From: Metridium senile | Lineage: Eukaryota > Cnidaria > Anthozoa > Actiniaria > Metridiidae | Length of the DNA stretch: 64,000 bases | Reading direction: 5' to 3' | Assembly (NCBI GenBank): GCA_949775045.1 | Contig: OX459105.1 | Span: 15,772,227 to 15,836,226 of the forward strand | In this document: positions 1 to 18,273 of the stretch, piece by piece | Numbering within the stretch: the stretch's first letter is position 1 | Layout of the letters: each line of letters starts with the position of its first letter | Position numbers and translations under genes: made by a program | The notes under the pieces: generated by a model | Seen by the model: the letters and a program-made list of their open reading frames with translations, nothing else | Database searches by the model: none | Told to the model about the DNA's origin: nothing

Positions 1-8619
<8,619 letters not shown>

Positions 8620-8790
8620 TATCCTAACTACAATATAAGTGTTTTTAAAACAACATAACAGATCATAATAAGTGAAAAAACAGAGCCATCATTCCAGTCG
8701 CCATTTTTACCACCTTCGCCCCGCTGGCCCGCGAAGAACCATGCGTCCTCAGCTGCATCTTCATGTCACGTGATAAATTGGTAAGTTCTG
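8620..8790 (-). promoter_or_regulatory. Probable DOT1L promoter and 5' UTR
   Basis: The segment directly upstream of the DOT1L start codon is GC-richer than its surroundings. On the minus strand it holds AAAATGGCGAC (about 8687-8697), close to the YY1 site, and a palindromic E-box CACGTG at 8767-8772. No TATA box is obvious, which fits a housekeeping promoter. The transcription start itself cannot be placed from sequence alone. Confidence 0.5.
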
Positions 8791-8913
8791 ATTGGGTCGA
8801 TTGCGAGGGTTATAATAATCGTATTGTTCGCTAGATGTAAATCGGAATTTTTCCCGCGTTTTCTGCGTGATGACACGCAAGAACGGCAATCAAATAAACA
8901 ACTCGCAAATAAA

Positions 8914-9063
8914 AATGGAAACTAGCGAGTAAACTAGTATAGGCTGCGTCGGTGTTTGATATAAACGATAGCTACAGGCAATATAATGAAATTTTCAACA
9001 CCGTAAAAAATGTTGACTTAACTTTACTGACGTTTCGAGCTTTAGCCCTTCGTCGGAGTAGAA
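8914..9063 (-). mobile_element. Family 1 retrozyme-like element with 9-bp target duplication
   Basis: This 150-bp copy is flanked by a perfect direct repeat GCAAATAAA at 8905-8913 and 9064-9072. In minus sense it carries stem I strand UACU, core CCGACGA plus an extra A, stem II GGGC with loop UAAA and GCUC, then GAAAC, GUC and AGUA. It shows that family 1 moves or moved as a discrete unit. There is no open reading frame, so movement would depend on an enzyme supplied elsewhere. Confidence 0.8.
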
Positions 9064-9072
9064 GCAAATAAA

Positions 9073-9455
9073 GCAACTCAAAAACATTATATTGCGAAAA
9101 AATAGTTCAGATCCAGAGACTGTAATGTATATAAACATAGATCATAAATTATCCATAATTATTGATAAATGAATATAATAGAATATATATATTTCAGATT
9201 AAATACTTAAGTACAATCTAGATTTTTTTTCTTTTTTTTTCATTTTTTTTAGTTAATTTTTGGTTTGTTTAGCTTTTTCAGTTTTTCCTCAACTTGTTTT
9301 ATTCTTGATTGGGTTTCCTGTGTTGGTTTTGGTCCTCTTCGATATCGAGGAGACTGAAACTGGCTTCATGTTTTCACAGGAAGCCCAAACAAAAATGTCA
9401 CGCGAACTGAGGGGGGTGTTTTAATTACTGGCAAAACTAATGATTATTATTTTAA
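9073..9455. other. Non-coding, no feature seen
   Basis: The stretch contains T-rich runs (about 9225-9300) and no reading frame, inverted repeat or array that I can support. Confidence 0.5.
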
Positions 9456-9459
9456 TATT

Positions 9460-9705
9460 TTTTCATCATCATCATCATCATCAACAACATAAATGACTAG
9501 TCATCGTCATCATCATAAATGACCATCATCATCATATCATCATAATGGGCTCCTGCATCATCATAATCAACACCAGCACCATTATCATCATAATCAACAC
9601 CACCACCATTATCATCATAATCAACACCACCACCATTATCATCATAATCAACTTAAATGACCAACATCACCATCATTATCTTTATGGTTATTATCATAAT
9701 TAGTA
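9460..9705. repeat. CAT/ATC microsatellite with 36-bp higher-order unit
   Basis: Short CAT runs are followed by three copies of a unit combining ATCATCATAATCAACACCA, the last two nearly identical. Confidence 0.85.
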
Positions 9706-9711
9706 TAGGAA

Positions 9712-9837
9712 ATCGCACGATCTTAATTAAAATTTGAAATTAATAGGTACGAGAGATGTTTTGAGCCTTTTAGCTTGATAACTTTTGAACATCACGAGTA
9801 TCTATTAATTGCAAATTGTTCGAAAAGATCGTGCGCC
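9712..9837. mobile_element. Foldback element with GCACGATCTT ends
   Basis: Left CGCACGATCTTAATT and right GAAAAGATCGTGCG are inverted copies, and the arms continue for about 40 bp through TTAATAG and CTATTAA. No target duplication is clear. Confidence 0.65.
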
Positions 9838-10101
9838 ATGATGTTTTATTTATAATATACTGAAAAACTAATTGGTACTCTGCAGAGTACAATTTACGAT
9901 TTAATTGTACTCCTCTCGTCCAATCAGAATCAAGTAATTTTGTACAGTATCATTGGTTGTAAATCCATGTTCAAGTAACAATTGAACGACAATAGAAGAC
10001 AATACAATACACACAATATAGAACAATACACTACACTACACTACAATACATGTTTTGTATTCTACTTGGACATAGATTTATAACCATATTACAAGTATTA
10101 T

Positions 10102-10199
10102 ATTTTCACACAACCTCGTTCCCAGGGCCCTCTCCCTTCGCTTTTGGCCCCACCCAAAAGCGAAGGGAGAGGGCCCTGAGAACGAGGTTGATTTTCACA
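10102..10199. mobile_element. 80-bp foldback element with perfect 9-bp target duplication
   Basis: The element 10111-10190 runs from CAACCTCGTT to AACGAGGTTG and folds into an almost perfect hairpin with arms of about 35 bp. It is bordered by ATTTTCACA at 10102-10110 and 10191-10199. A 9-bp duplication with long terminal inversions is typical of Mutator-like elements. Confidence 0.85.
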
Positions 10200-10264
10200 C
10201 TCATGCATCATTATCATTATCATGGCAGTGCCTCTAGGCCAGCGCCGACCTATAGTAACGATAT

Positions 10265-10328
10265 CCAATCTCGTACCCAGAGCCTGCGTAACTCTTGGCC
10301 AGGAACGCAGGCGCTGGGTTCGAGATTG
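10265..10328. mobile_element. Small foldback element
   Basis: Left CCAATCTCGTACCCAGAGCC pairs with the right arm ending GCTGGGTTCGAGATTG. A further inverted echo, GGCTCTGGGTA, follows at 10333-10343, suggesting nested or repeated insertion. Confidence 0.5.
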
Positions 10329-10353
10329 CGCCGGCTCTGGGTAGGAAATTAAT

Positions 10354-10544
10354 CCAGTAATATAATACCGTAAAGAATGTTAACTTAACTTTACTGACGT
10401 TTCGAGCTTTAGCCATTCGTCGGAGTCGGGCTAAAGCTCGAAACGTCAGTAAAGTTAAGTTAACATTTTTTACGGTGTTACAAATTTCATTATATTACCT
10501 ATGGTTTATATCAAAAAACCGACGCAGCCTATACTAGTTTACTT
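10354..10544. repeat. Family 1 repeat as an inverted dimer
   Basis: Two family 1 hairpin units face each other. The left is in minus sense (about 10361-10426). The right is in plus sense (about 10427-10544) and lacks the CGACGAA part of the core, with GTC joined directly to GGGCTAAAGC. The whole forms a palindrome centred near 10426. Confidence 0.88.
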
Positions 10545-10616
10545 TAGTCGTTATATCTTACTGCGCATGCTCGACGATATATCTCGTCGAGCATGCGCAG
10601 TAAGATATAACGACTA
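10545..10616. repeat. 72-bp near-perfect palindrome
   Basis: Arms of 33 bp from TAGTCGTTATATC to GATATAACGACTA surround the 6-base centre TATATC. The arms contain CTGCGCATGC, which resembles an NRF1 site, once per arm. It directly abuts the family 1 inverted dimer. It may be a small foldback transposon, but no duplication was found. Confidence 0.85.
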
Positions 10617-11558
10617 TGGGAACGAGATTCTAACTTCCTCCTCCTGTTGAATAAAAATCCTAGGCTCCAACTAGGCGACATCGCATGCGCAGACACGGCG
10701 TGTTGTGTAGTCTGGAAAACTCTTCGTAAACAGGATATAGTAAAAAATACTCAATTGATCCTAAACAGTTTAACTGAGCTTTAAAAAAAACAGGATATAC
10801 TTTTAATTCAATTATTTCCTAACTGGTTTAGCGGCAGTTTATGCTAGAAAAATGTTGCATGGTAGGCGTCCGAGTGCATGAGCGCTTGCTGGGAAGTTTT
10901 GCCGCAGTCTGCATGGTCTTGTTGCTGCAAAGATCAAAATAATCCAGGATATATAGTTTAACTTTATAATAACTTCCTTTCTGCTTGATTAGGACAGTTT
11001 ATGTTTTTAAAACAGTAGGATACACGACATGATATCTGCATGATGGTAAATAATACACCATATTCAAAAAGGCAATTCCTTACTTAATCAGTATTAGAAG
11101 ACACCATTGTTTTTATTAGAAAGAACACAACGAAATTAGTGGTATTCCAAAATTTCAATATAGTAGCATAAACTGATCAAAAGCTACAGCTTTTTGAATT
11201 TACAAAGATTTGGCTTAAAATTTGCACTAGAAGGCCTGTATAGCCTCGCTTTCGCGTTTTTTGGGAAAATATTTGAAATATTTTATTGTATATAGTATAT
11301 ATATATGTATATAGTGTTTAAATTACAAAACAATCGCGCCCACATTTAGTAGAGTTATGCCGACTAATTAATCAAGGTGGGCGAGGTCTTGCTGTTAAAG
11401 TGTTATCAGAATTAAGGTTTTTTTCGTATAATATACAGTGGCCGACGTGCGCACAAGTGAGCTTAACCGCTGCGTTCGGTAGCCTACAGCAATTCAACTT
11501 GTACACAAAATATGGAACAACAGTTTAATCCTGTAATCTTTTAGCATTAGTCGACTTA
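10617..11558. other. Non-coding, no feature seen
   Basis: I found no supported gene or repeat array. A CATCGCATGCGCAGAC stretch near 10680 repeats the NRF1-like motif of the adjacent palindrome. Confidence 0.5.
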
Positions 11559-12097
11559 TACACCTATTTCAATTAACGTTGTCCATCTGGAATGGTTGAT
11601 GTTAGACCGATAGGAGTTGTGGGAGCTCGTTAAAGTGCAAATGCACTATTATAATCACACTTGAATATTAATGTTTACTTCGGAAATACTGTTATCTGTA
11701 ATTCAGCATCATTCAAGTGTGATTAAAACAATGCATATGGAATTTAATGAACTCCCACAATTCCTATCGGTCTCAGATGGACAACGTTAATCAGTGAAAT
11801 AGGTATACACCTATTTCAATTAACGTTGTCCTTCTGGAATGGTTGATCGATCTGAGACCGATAGGAATTGTGGGAGCTCGTTAAACTGCAAATGCATTGT
11901 TTTAATCACACTTGAATGGTGCTGAATTACAGATAACAGTATTTCAGAAGTAAACATTAATATTCGAGCGTGATTATAATAGTGCATTTGCAGTTTATTA
12001 GTTATTATTATTATTAGTTTTTAAAACGAGCTCCCACAATTCCTATCGATCTCAGATCAACCATTCCAGATGGACAACGTTAATTGAAATAGGTGTA
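11559..12097. mobile_element. Two adjoining foldback elements in inverted order
   Basis: Element A (11559-11807) and element B (11806-12097) each start TACACCTATTTCAATTAACG and end in its inversion, with arms of roughly 100 bp. The centres are reverse complements: A has ACTGTTATCTGTAATTCAGC and B has GCTGAATTACAGATAACAGT. B also has a short ATT run near its right arm. The outer border reads TATACACC and GGTGTATA, compatible with TA insertion. Confidence 0.8.
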
Positions 12098-12597
12098 TAC
12101 TAAAGGAATTAAAGCAAGTCGTTTGCAATAGTGTGGTGCTTGCACGTGGTTGATTGAGTAATTAACCATCTACTGCTGTGGTCTTGCCATTCAATTGCAG
12201 TATTAATATATACAGGAAGCATTTAATCTCAAATGTTTCCGATAGTGTTTGAATCGCTGTTCTTCTTATGGCTCGTGGGGTGCTTCGTCTGGTGATGGGA
12301 CGTTAAATTAAGCTATATACAATATCCAGGAAATATCTTAACTCAATGACTTCCTAAACTACATGTCTTTTATGTTGCCTTCCCTGGCCTGTTGTCATCG
12401 AGTATTAAATATTTGAACACACAACTCTGCTTACTTATATATTGTGATGTTACGACGTTTTTTCTATACTTTATACCTTGAAGGTTCATGCAGCTTTCGC
12501 TAGGTGCTCAGTTCAGTTTTCACTTCCCTAACTAGTGTAACTAAGTTCTAATTAAGTTGTAACTTATAAGTTGTAACTAATTTGGTCTAATTCTTTT

Positions 12598-12697
12598 ACA
12601 CCGACGAAGGGCTAAAGCTCGACTGACGTCAGTAAAGTTAAGTCAATATTTTTGACGGTGTTACAAATTTCATTCAGTATTACCTATCGTTTATATC
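12598..12697 (+). repeat. Family 1 repeat, diverged copy
   Basis: The core CCGACGAAGGGCTAAAGCTC is intact but the following GAAAC has become GACTGAC, so the hairpin is altered. The tail GTGTTACAAATTTCATT identifies the family. The left terminal part with CTAGCGAGT is missing. Confidence 0.85.
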
Positions 12698-13139
12698 GCT
12701 ATTTTCCATTATCATGTTATTTCTCCCAATATCAAAGTTATTTCAATAAAGAGTAAATAAGCATTGAACAGGATATCCTGTCCCCTTTTAAGAGATACCA
12801 TTTATCAAATTGCTTCAGTGTATTTTCCTCAGTAGAGTGTGACGGGAAACAAAGATAAATGCCTATATCCTGTATATGCAATAACAGTAGATTAACCTTG
12901 AAGGACCTCTCACGCTGAAATGCACTAGTTTGCGCTAAATAAACTGAGCCAAAGTAACCTAGTCCAGATCTATCGACATTGAGATCGTCGAAATTGGACA
13001 GTACGGTATGCCCCCACTAAGATTTGCTTTGTAGAAGCCGGTTGTTAAAAAAAAGAAAATAATTTTCGGGCACCTTCGACGGACCTGCAGCTCAATTGAA
13101 ATTGATAATAGTAAAAGATACCGTGTTTTTCATCTTCAT
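12698..13139. other. Non-coding, no feature seen
   Basis: No exon, array or inverted element could be supported in this stretch. Confidence 0.45.
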
Positions 13140-13495
13140 CCCTTACACCATGCATCATACTCATTATCACTGTTATTATCTCTACCATCATCATCGTCGT
13201 CGTTAACATCATTAACATCATAATCGTCACCATCATTATCACCATCATATCCTTGTTATCATCATCATCACAATCACTATATCATTATCATCGTCATCAT
13301 CATCATCGTCGTCGTTAACATCATTAACATCATAATCGTCACCATCATATTATATCATCATTATCATAGTCATAACATTAATCACCATAATTGTTCATCA
13401 TCATCACCACCATCATTATCACCATCATATCCCCGTTATCATCATCATCACAATCACTATATCATTATCATCGTCATCATCATCATCATCGTCTT
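13140..13495. repeat. CAT/ATC microsatellite with internal duplication
   Basis: The tract contains a duplicated block of about 75-90 bp (CATCATCATCGTCGTCGTTAACATC occurs twice, near 13190 and 13300, and other segments repeat near 13260 and 13440). It runs directly into a LINE fragment. Confidence 0.85.
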
Positions 13496-13858
13496 TCGCC
13501 TGTTTACATTCAAGATCTCATCACTATTCACAAACCTGCAAGAAATCTCCGCTCATGTTCTCACTTGTTGCTATCCTCAAAGTCATACAATCTCAAGTCA
13601 TATGGTCTACGTTCTTTCTCAGTCGCTGCTCCTCTACTTTGGAACTCTCTACCTCCTTCAATTACTGTCATTTCAAGTGTATCTTCGTTCAAGTCCAAAC
13701 TCAAAACTCATTTATTTAAATTAGCTTTTTCATTGTAATCATATCCATTTTTGTATTTTTGTATTTTGTATTTTTATTTTAAGCGCTTAGAACAGACTTG
13801 AATAAGCGCTATATAAGCTATAGACATTATTATTATTATTATTATTATTATTATACGT
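13496..13858 (+). pseudogene. LINE (CR1/L2-like) 3' fragment
   Basis: The translation LSPVYIQDLITIHKPARN, then LRS, a tyrosine-glycine pair, RSFSVAAPLLWNSLPPSI and a FKSKLKTHLFKLAF ending matches the tail found just after reverse transcriptase in many CR1/L2/Jockey-type non-LTR retrotransposons. The 3' end has AAGCGCTATATAAGC and an ATT-repeat tail, also typical of that group. The copy is strongly truncated at its 5' side, keeping about 80 codons and the 3' UTR, so it cannot move by itself. Clade assignment is from memory of the family pattern. Confidence 0.8.
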
Positions 13859-14140
13859 ACCTCGTTACTACCCTGTAAGTATTACATTATCGATGAATTA
13901 GATCAGGCATGGGTTCGATTCCCGGCCCGCGATAGATGTTTGATAGATGATCATTGTCGTCGTCGTCATTTTCATCATCGTATAATTCCCATCATTATCA
14001 CCATCATTCTTTTTTTTAATTTTAGTGATATTTATTATATTATTATGTTATTATTATCAAAATATTTTCCACTATATATTGACTCTTCGTGCGTCTCACA
14101 AACACTCGTTGTAAACACCAAAATGCATCACTTAAATATA

Positions 14141-14271
14141 AACACTGGTTGAAGAGCAGCAGGCATAGATGAAAAGAATAGATTAAGTCAGGAACTTTGA
14201 TATCATCGAGCACAATATGTTGTACAACATCACCTCTTTTCACCTATGCCTGCTGCTCTTCAACCAGTGTT
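14141..14271. mobile_element. Foldback element with AACACTGGTTG ends
   Basis: Left AACACTGGTTGAAGAGCAGC and right GCTGCTCTTCAACCAGTGTT are exact inversions, and pairing continues through GGCATAG and TGAAAAGA. A segment AAGTCAGGAACTTTGATATC inside is echoed just outside on the right at 14279, suggesting a local duplication. Confidence 0.8.
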
Positions 14272-14715
14272 TTTATTCAAGTCAGGAGCTTTGATATCGA
14301 TGTTGTACAACATTCCAGTTATTCAATGTCACAGTTCAAGAGCGCAAAAACAGGACACATGCAGGATAACTTCCAAATTCACATCCTTTTAGGGCTATTA
14401 CAGCTCAAATTTGCACACAGTTTGGCACTTCCTCAGATCAGTTCATGTGTGTTCTCGCGACGCTATTTAAAAATATTAATCCGTCGATATTAAATCTCTT
14501 TTGTACACGATTAGGAACTTTTTGAACCGGTTTTAGTTTATATAAGCAATGATCACAGGTATTAGCAGTAATGAAGAGTCTTTAAGAAACTATTAATAGC
14601 TTTAAACCTATTTAATGTCAGCTGTTTATAAAACATTTGTTCAAATTGATACTTTAAAACAACATTACAAACGTTTTGAATAGTTTTAATACGACTTGAG
14701 AAATCAACGGCTTAT

Positions 14716-15325
14716 GATTTCCGTTGGTTTTGCCATAAATATATATGATACAAACATTCTTTGCGCATCTTATTTTCATTGTTTTTGCCATATAGACTAT
14801 ATCAACAAAATTAATTATCTTTTCGCAACTCATTTTCATTGTTTCTACCATATAAATATATATCAAAAAGCCATTTCTATTTTTGCTATATAAGTATATC
14901 ACAACGTTTTTCGCCGTGACTGATTTCCATTGTATTTGCAATATAAATATAGATCAAAAATCCAATTCTATTTGCGCATCTGTTTTAATGTATTGTTTTT
15001 GCTATATAAGGATGTCATAAGTCTTTACGTAACTGATTTCCATTGTATTTGCCATATAAATATGTATCAAAAATCCATTTCTATTTGAGCATACTATTTC
15101 GATTGTTTTTGCTATATAAGGATATCATAAGTCTTTGAGTAACTGATTTCCATTGTATTTGCCATATAAATATATATCAATTCTCTTTGAGGAACTGATT
15201 TCCATTGTATTTGCCATATAAACATATATCAAAAATCAAATTCTAGTTGCGCATACTATTTCGTTTGTTTTCGCTATATAAGGATATCATAAGTCTTTAC
15301 GTAACTGATTTCCATTGTATTTTAT
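14716..15325. repeat. Irregular AT-rich tandem repeat, about 60 and 110 bp periods
   Basis: Repeated blocks combine TTTCCATTGTATTTGCCATA, TAAATATATATCAAAAATCC, TATTTGCGCATACTATTTC and GCTATATAAGGATATCATAA. The rightmost copies are most regular. No coding signal is present. Confidence 0.85.
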
Positions 15326-15639
15326 TGCGCTCATTAGTCGGTCGATCCAAGGTTAAAGATATACAAGGTTTATTGAGAGTTATCCAAGCGCTAATCGAAC
15401 CTCTATCAACCACGCCCAATTGCACGCGTGTCTCGATGATGAGAGCACTGACATATTAGAAGTAATAGCTGCCCTTCGGGTTATACACCACGTTAGAATG
15501 ACGCCAGTGCTGCTCTATTTATATCAGTGACATGTTTTCTATTATATAAAGTGACGCTAGAGAAGGGTTAGACGTCAGTAAACTATTAAAGTACAGATTT
15601 TAACACTGCATATATAAACAGGGTCTGAATGTGGTTAAC

Positions 15640-15830
15640 TGCTAACTGAGAAACGGCTAAAAAATTAATTGTTAACTGAGATTTCTTTTTAGGATAACTG
15701 TTAGCTGATATTTTTTTGTTTTTAATTAATAAATTTGAAAATATATATTTCTTTGTTTTTCATTTAACTGATAACTGAGAAAATTGCTAAAATTTAGCTG
15801 TTAACTGTTAACTTTTATTCAGACTCTGAT
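15640..15830. repeat. Short imperfect repeats of GTTAACTGAGA
   Basis: Variants of GCTAACTGAGAAA, GTTAACTGAGATT and GATAACTGAGAAA recur five to six times at irregular spacing. Confidence 0.5.
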
Positions 15831-15954
15831 ATAAAAGTGCAGATTACTTACTGACGATTCTGGCTGAAAGTAAAATTAATTAGATGAAAGGGAATAAAAG
15901 GGAAAGTTATACTATAACAGACTTTTCGTGCGTTTGTTATTTGTCTGCATGTTA

Positions 15955-16470
15955 GAAATGGTAACTCATACACAGTATAAAAGAGTGTTACTGACGTTTG
16001 AGGACGTTAATTCTTCGTCGGAGTAAAAATGGTAACTTATACATCGTATAAAAGAGAGTGTTATTTATTGACATTTAGGACGTTAATCCTTCGTCGTAGT
16101 AAAAATGGTAACTTATACATCGTGTAAAAGAGAGTGTTACTTACTGACGTTTGAGGACGTTAATCCTTCGTCGGAGTAAAAATGGTAACTTATACATCGT
16201 ATAAAAGAGAGTGTTATTTATTGACATTTAGGACGTTAATCCTTTGTCGGAGTAAATAGGGTAACGTGGCACCGTATAAAAGAGAGTGTTATTTGCTACG
16301 TTTAAGATGTTAATAAAAGAGAGTGTTATTTTATATTGACATTTAGGACGTTAATCCTTTGTCGGAGTAAAAATGGTAACTTACACATCGTATAAAAGAG
16401 AGTGTTACTTACTGACGTTTAAAGATGTTAATCCTTATAGTTAGAGTAAAAATGGTAATTTATACACCAT
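15955..16470 (-). repeat. Family 2 hammerhead-like tandem repeat
   Basis: About six irregular units of 70-95 bp each contain GTATAAAAGAGAGTGTTA, ACTGACGTTT, GGACGTTAATCC and TTCGTCGGAGTAAAAATGG. On the minus strand each unit forms stem I (UUACU with AGUAA), core CCGACGA, stem II GGAU with loop UAAC and GUCC, then an A-rich linker, C and GUC. The invariant G before AAA of true hammerheads is U or C in these copies. Confidence 0.88.
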
Positions 16471-17250
16471 ATATATATATATAAGAGTGCTATTTACAGA
16501 CGTATAGGAAGTTTATTTTAATCATCGGAATGAGTATAAAATACTGAGAGATAAAAAAATGTTTTTTTCGAGCTATTAGTAAACAAATCTACAATTTGCT
16601 ATTTTAAGATAAAAATAGCCAGTCAAAAATTGTTGCACGTCCTCTGTTTATTCTAAAACCGAATACGTATAAAGGAATATATAGTTAGAACAAAAAATGT
16701 CTATCTATGATACTGAAATATATATAGAAACAATGGGGTATTTTTATATGCACGTTGTACGCCCTTAGGCACGTCATCATTATGGTACTGTGGCTAAAAA
16801 TGTATCTACATAATTCTAAAATAAATAATATACACCTTATTCAATCAACACTTTACTGAATTTAAATAGCGTCTGCTAGAATGTCTAGGCTATAAGTCAA
16901 ATGTCGAGGGCGACAGTTTAGAAGGGCGATGGCACAAGTCCATCCGCCAGAACATGGAGGCTATTGTTCAGCGACAACGTTAATTAAATTAGCAATATAT
17001 ATAAGCGTGTATAGGATGGTACAATTTCATGCCTTTTTTTGGTCTAAGGAAGAGGATTTATTGACGACAACGTCAATTGAAATAACTATATGCATGTATA
17101 TTGCCGTGTTGTAGGGTTGTAGGGTTGTCTGCACTGATCATGATTCTTGTAGACTAAAGTTTTAGCCAACGAGAATCAGTTACAGCCCTATGACACAATA
17201 TTTTTATCATGCCTGATTTCAAAGTCTTCGATGTATATATTAAGATGGTG
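16471..17250. other. Non-coding, no clear feature
   Basis: The stretch holds GACAACGTTAATTAAATTAG (about 16971) and GACAACGTCAATTGAAATAA (about 17063), which resemble the terminal inverted sequence of the foldback pair at 11559-12097, so it may contain a decayed copy. Otherwise nothing was recognised. Confidence 0.4.
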
Positions 17251-17251
17251 C

Positions 17252-17565
17252 AATTTCTTGGTTTTAAAGCTGCAGCCTTTTTTGTGCGTGCATGACTAAA
17301 TTGTACCTCAAACTGATATTTTTTTTCTCCTTATAAGTTTACTCTCTTGACATCATAAAATATCCGATACCTCTTGTAAGAAGAAGTGTGTGCGTGCATA
17401 TGTACGTAATTTCTTGGTTTTAAAGCTGCAGCCTTTTTTGTGCGTGCATGACTAAATTGTACCTCAAACTGATATTTTTTTTCTCCTTTTAAGTTTACTC
17501 TCTTGAAATCATAAAATATCCGATACCTCTTGTAAGAAGAAGTGCGTGCGTGCATATGTACGTAA
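17252..17565. repeat. 156-bp tandem duplication
   Basis: The block from AATTTCTTGGTTTTAAAGCT to GTGCATATGTACGT occurs at 17252-17407 and again from 17408, with only a few substitutions. It looks like a recent local duplication. Confidence 0.93.
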
Positions 17566-17589
17566 TTAAACCGCAAATATGTATTTTTC

Positions 17590-18270
17590 TCTTTTATACT
17601 CTACTCTCTTGAAATTATTGGTATCCTATTCCTCTTCATTTAGAAATTGAACGGAATTCATTATAATCTTCAATTATCTCTGCTCTAATCGTTGTGGGTT
17701 CTGTGGTCTGGAATAATCCAGAAAGATTCCCGGCAGCCCCCTCAAAATTCCACTAAATATGATTTTTTATCATTGGAATACGTCTGCTGGATCAGTGCCA
17801 ATATTCACGACCCATAGAACCGCGAATAATCGGCCGAACCTCAATTCCTTAAGCAACCTTTTATGAATTCCTAAATAAAGATTTGCCATTGACTGATATT
17901 TCTGCTTTACTGGAGTCATTTACCGAATTATTTCCGCCGCAAAACGATTAACAGTTTTGCCTTTTTTTTTTTTTGTCTTTCTTGGGGAATTGCACGCCTG
18001 GGGGCGATCACCCTACATTGATCGGCTATCACGCCTATACTAGCTATCAAACTCATTCTAAAGTATTCTTTCTAGTACCTTTGAAGGATATCCGCAATAT
18101 AGTGCTAATCTTTTAAACGTAGATTAGAAATATTTGCGTTTCCTGAAAATAAGATCTGATCGATTTTTTATTTTATAAAATCTCTTAGGTCAAACTGAGT
18201 GTTCTTGTAAATTCTTGTCTACTGTCATGATTTTATAGGTTTACCTGATGACGACGTCAGTATGACACCG
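17590..18270. other. Non-coding, no feature seen
   Basis: No supported gene, array or inverted element. A T run occurs near 17965. Confidence 0.45.
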
Positions 18271-18273
18271 AAT

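Noticed and set aside
13895..13935. tRNA-like T-arm GGGTTCGATTCCC
   Set aside because: Resembles a B box, but no matching A box, acceptor stem or cloverleaf could be traced upstream; at most a tRNA or SINE relic next to the LINE tail.
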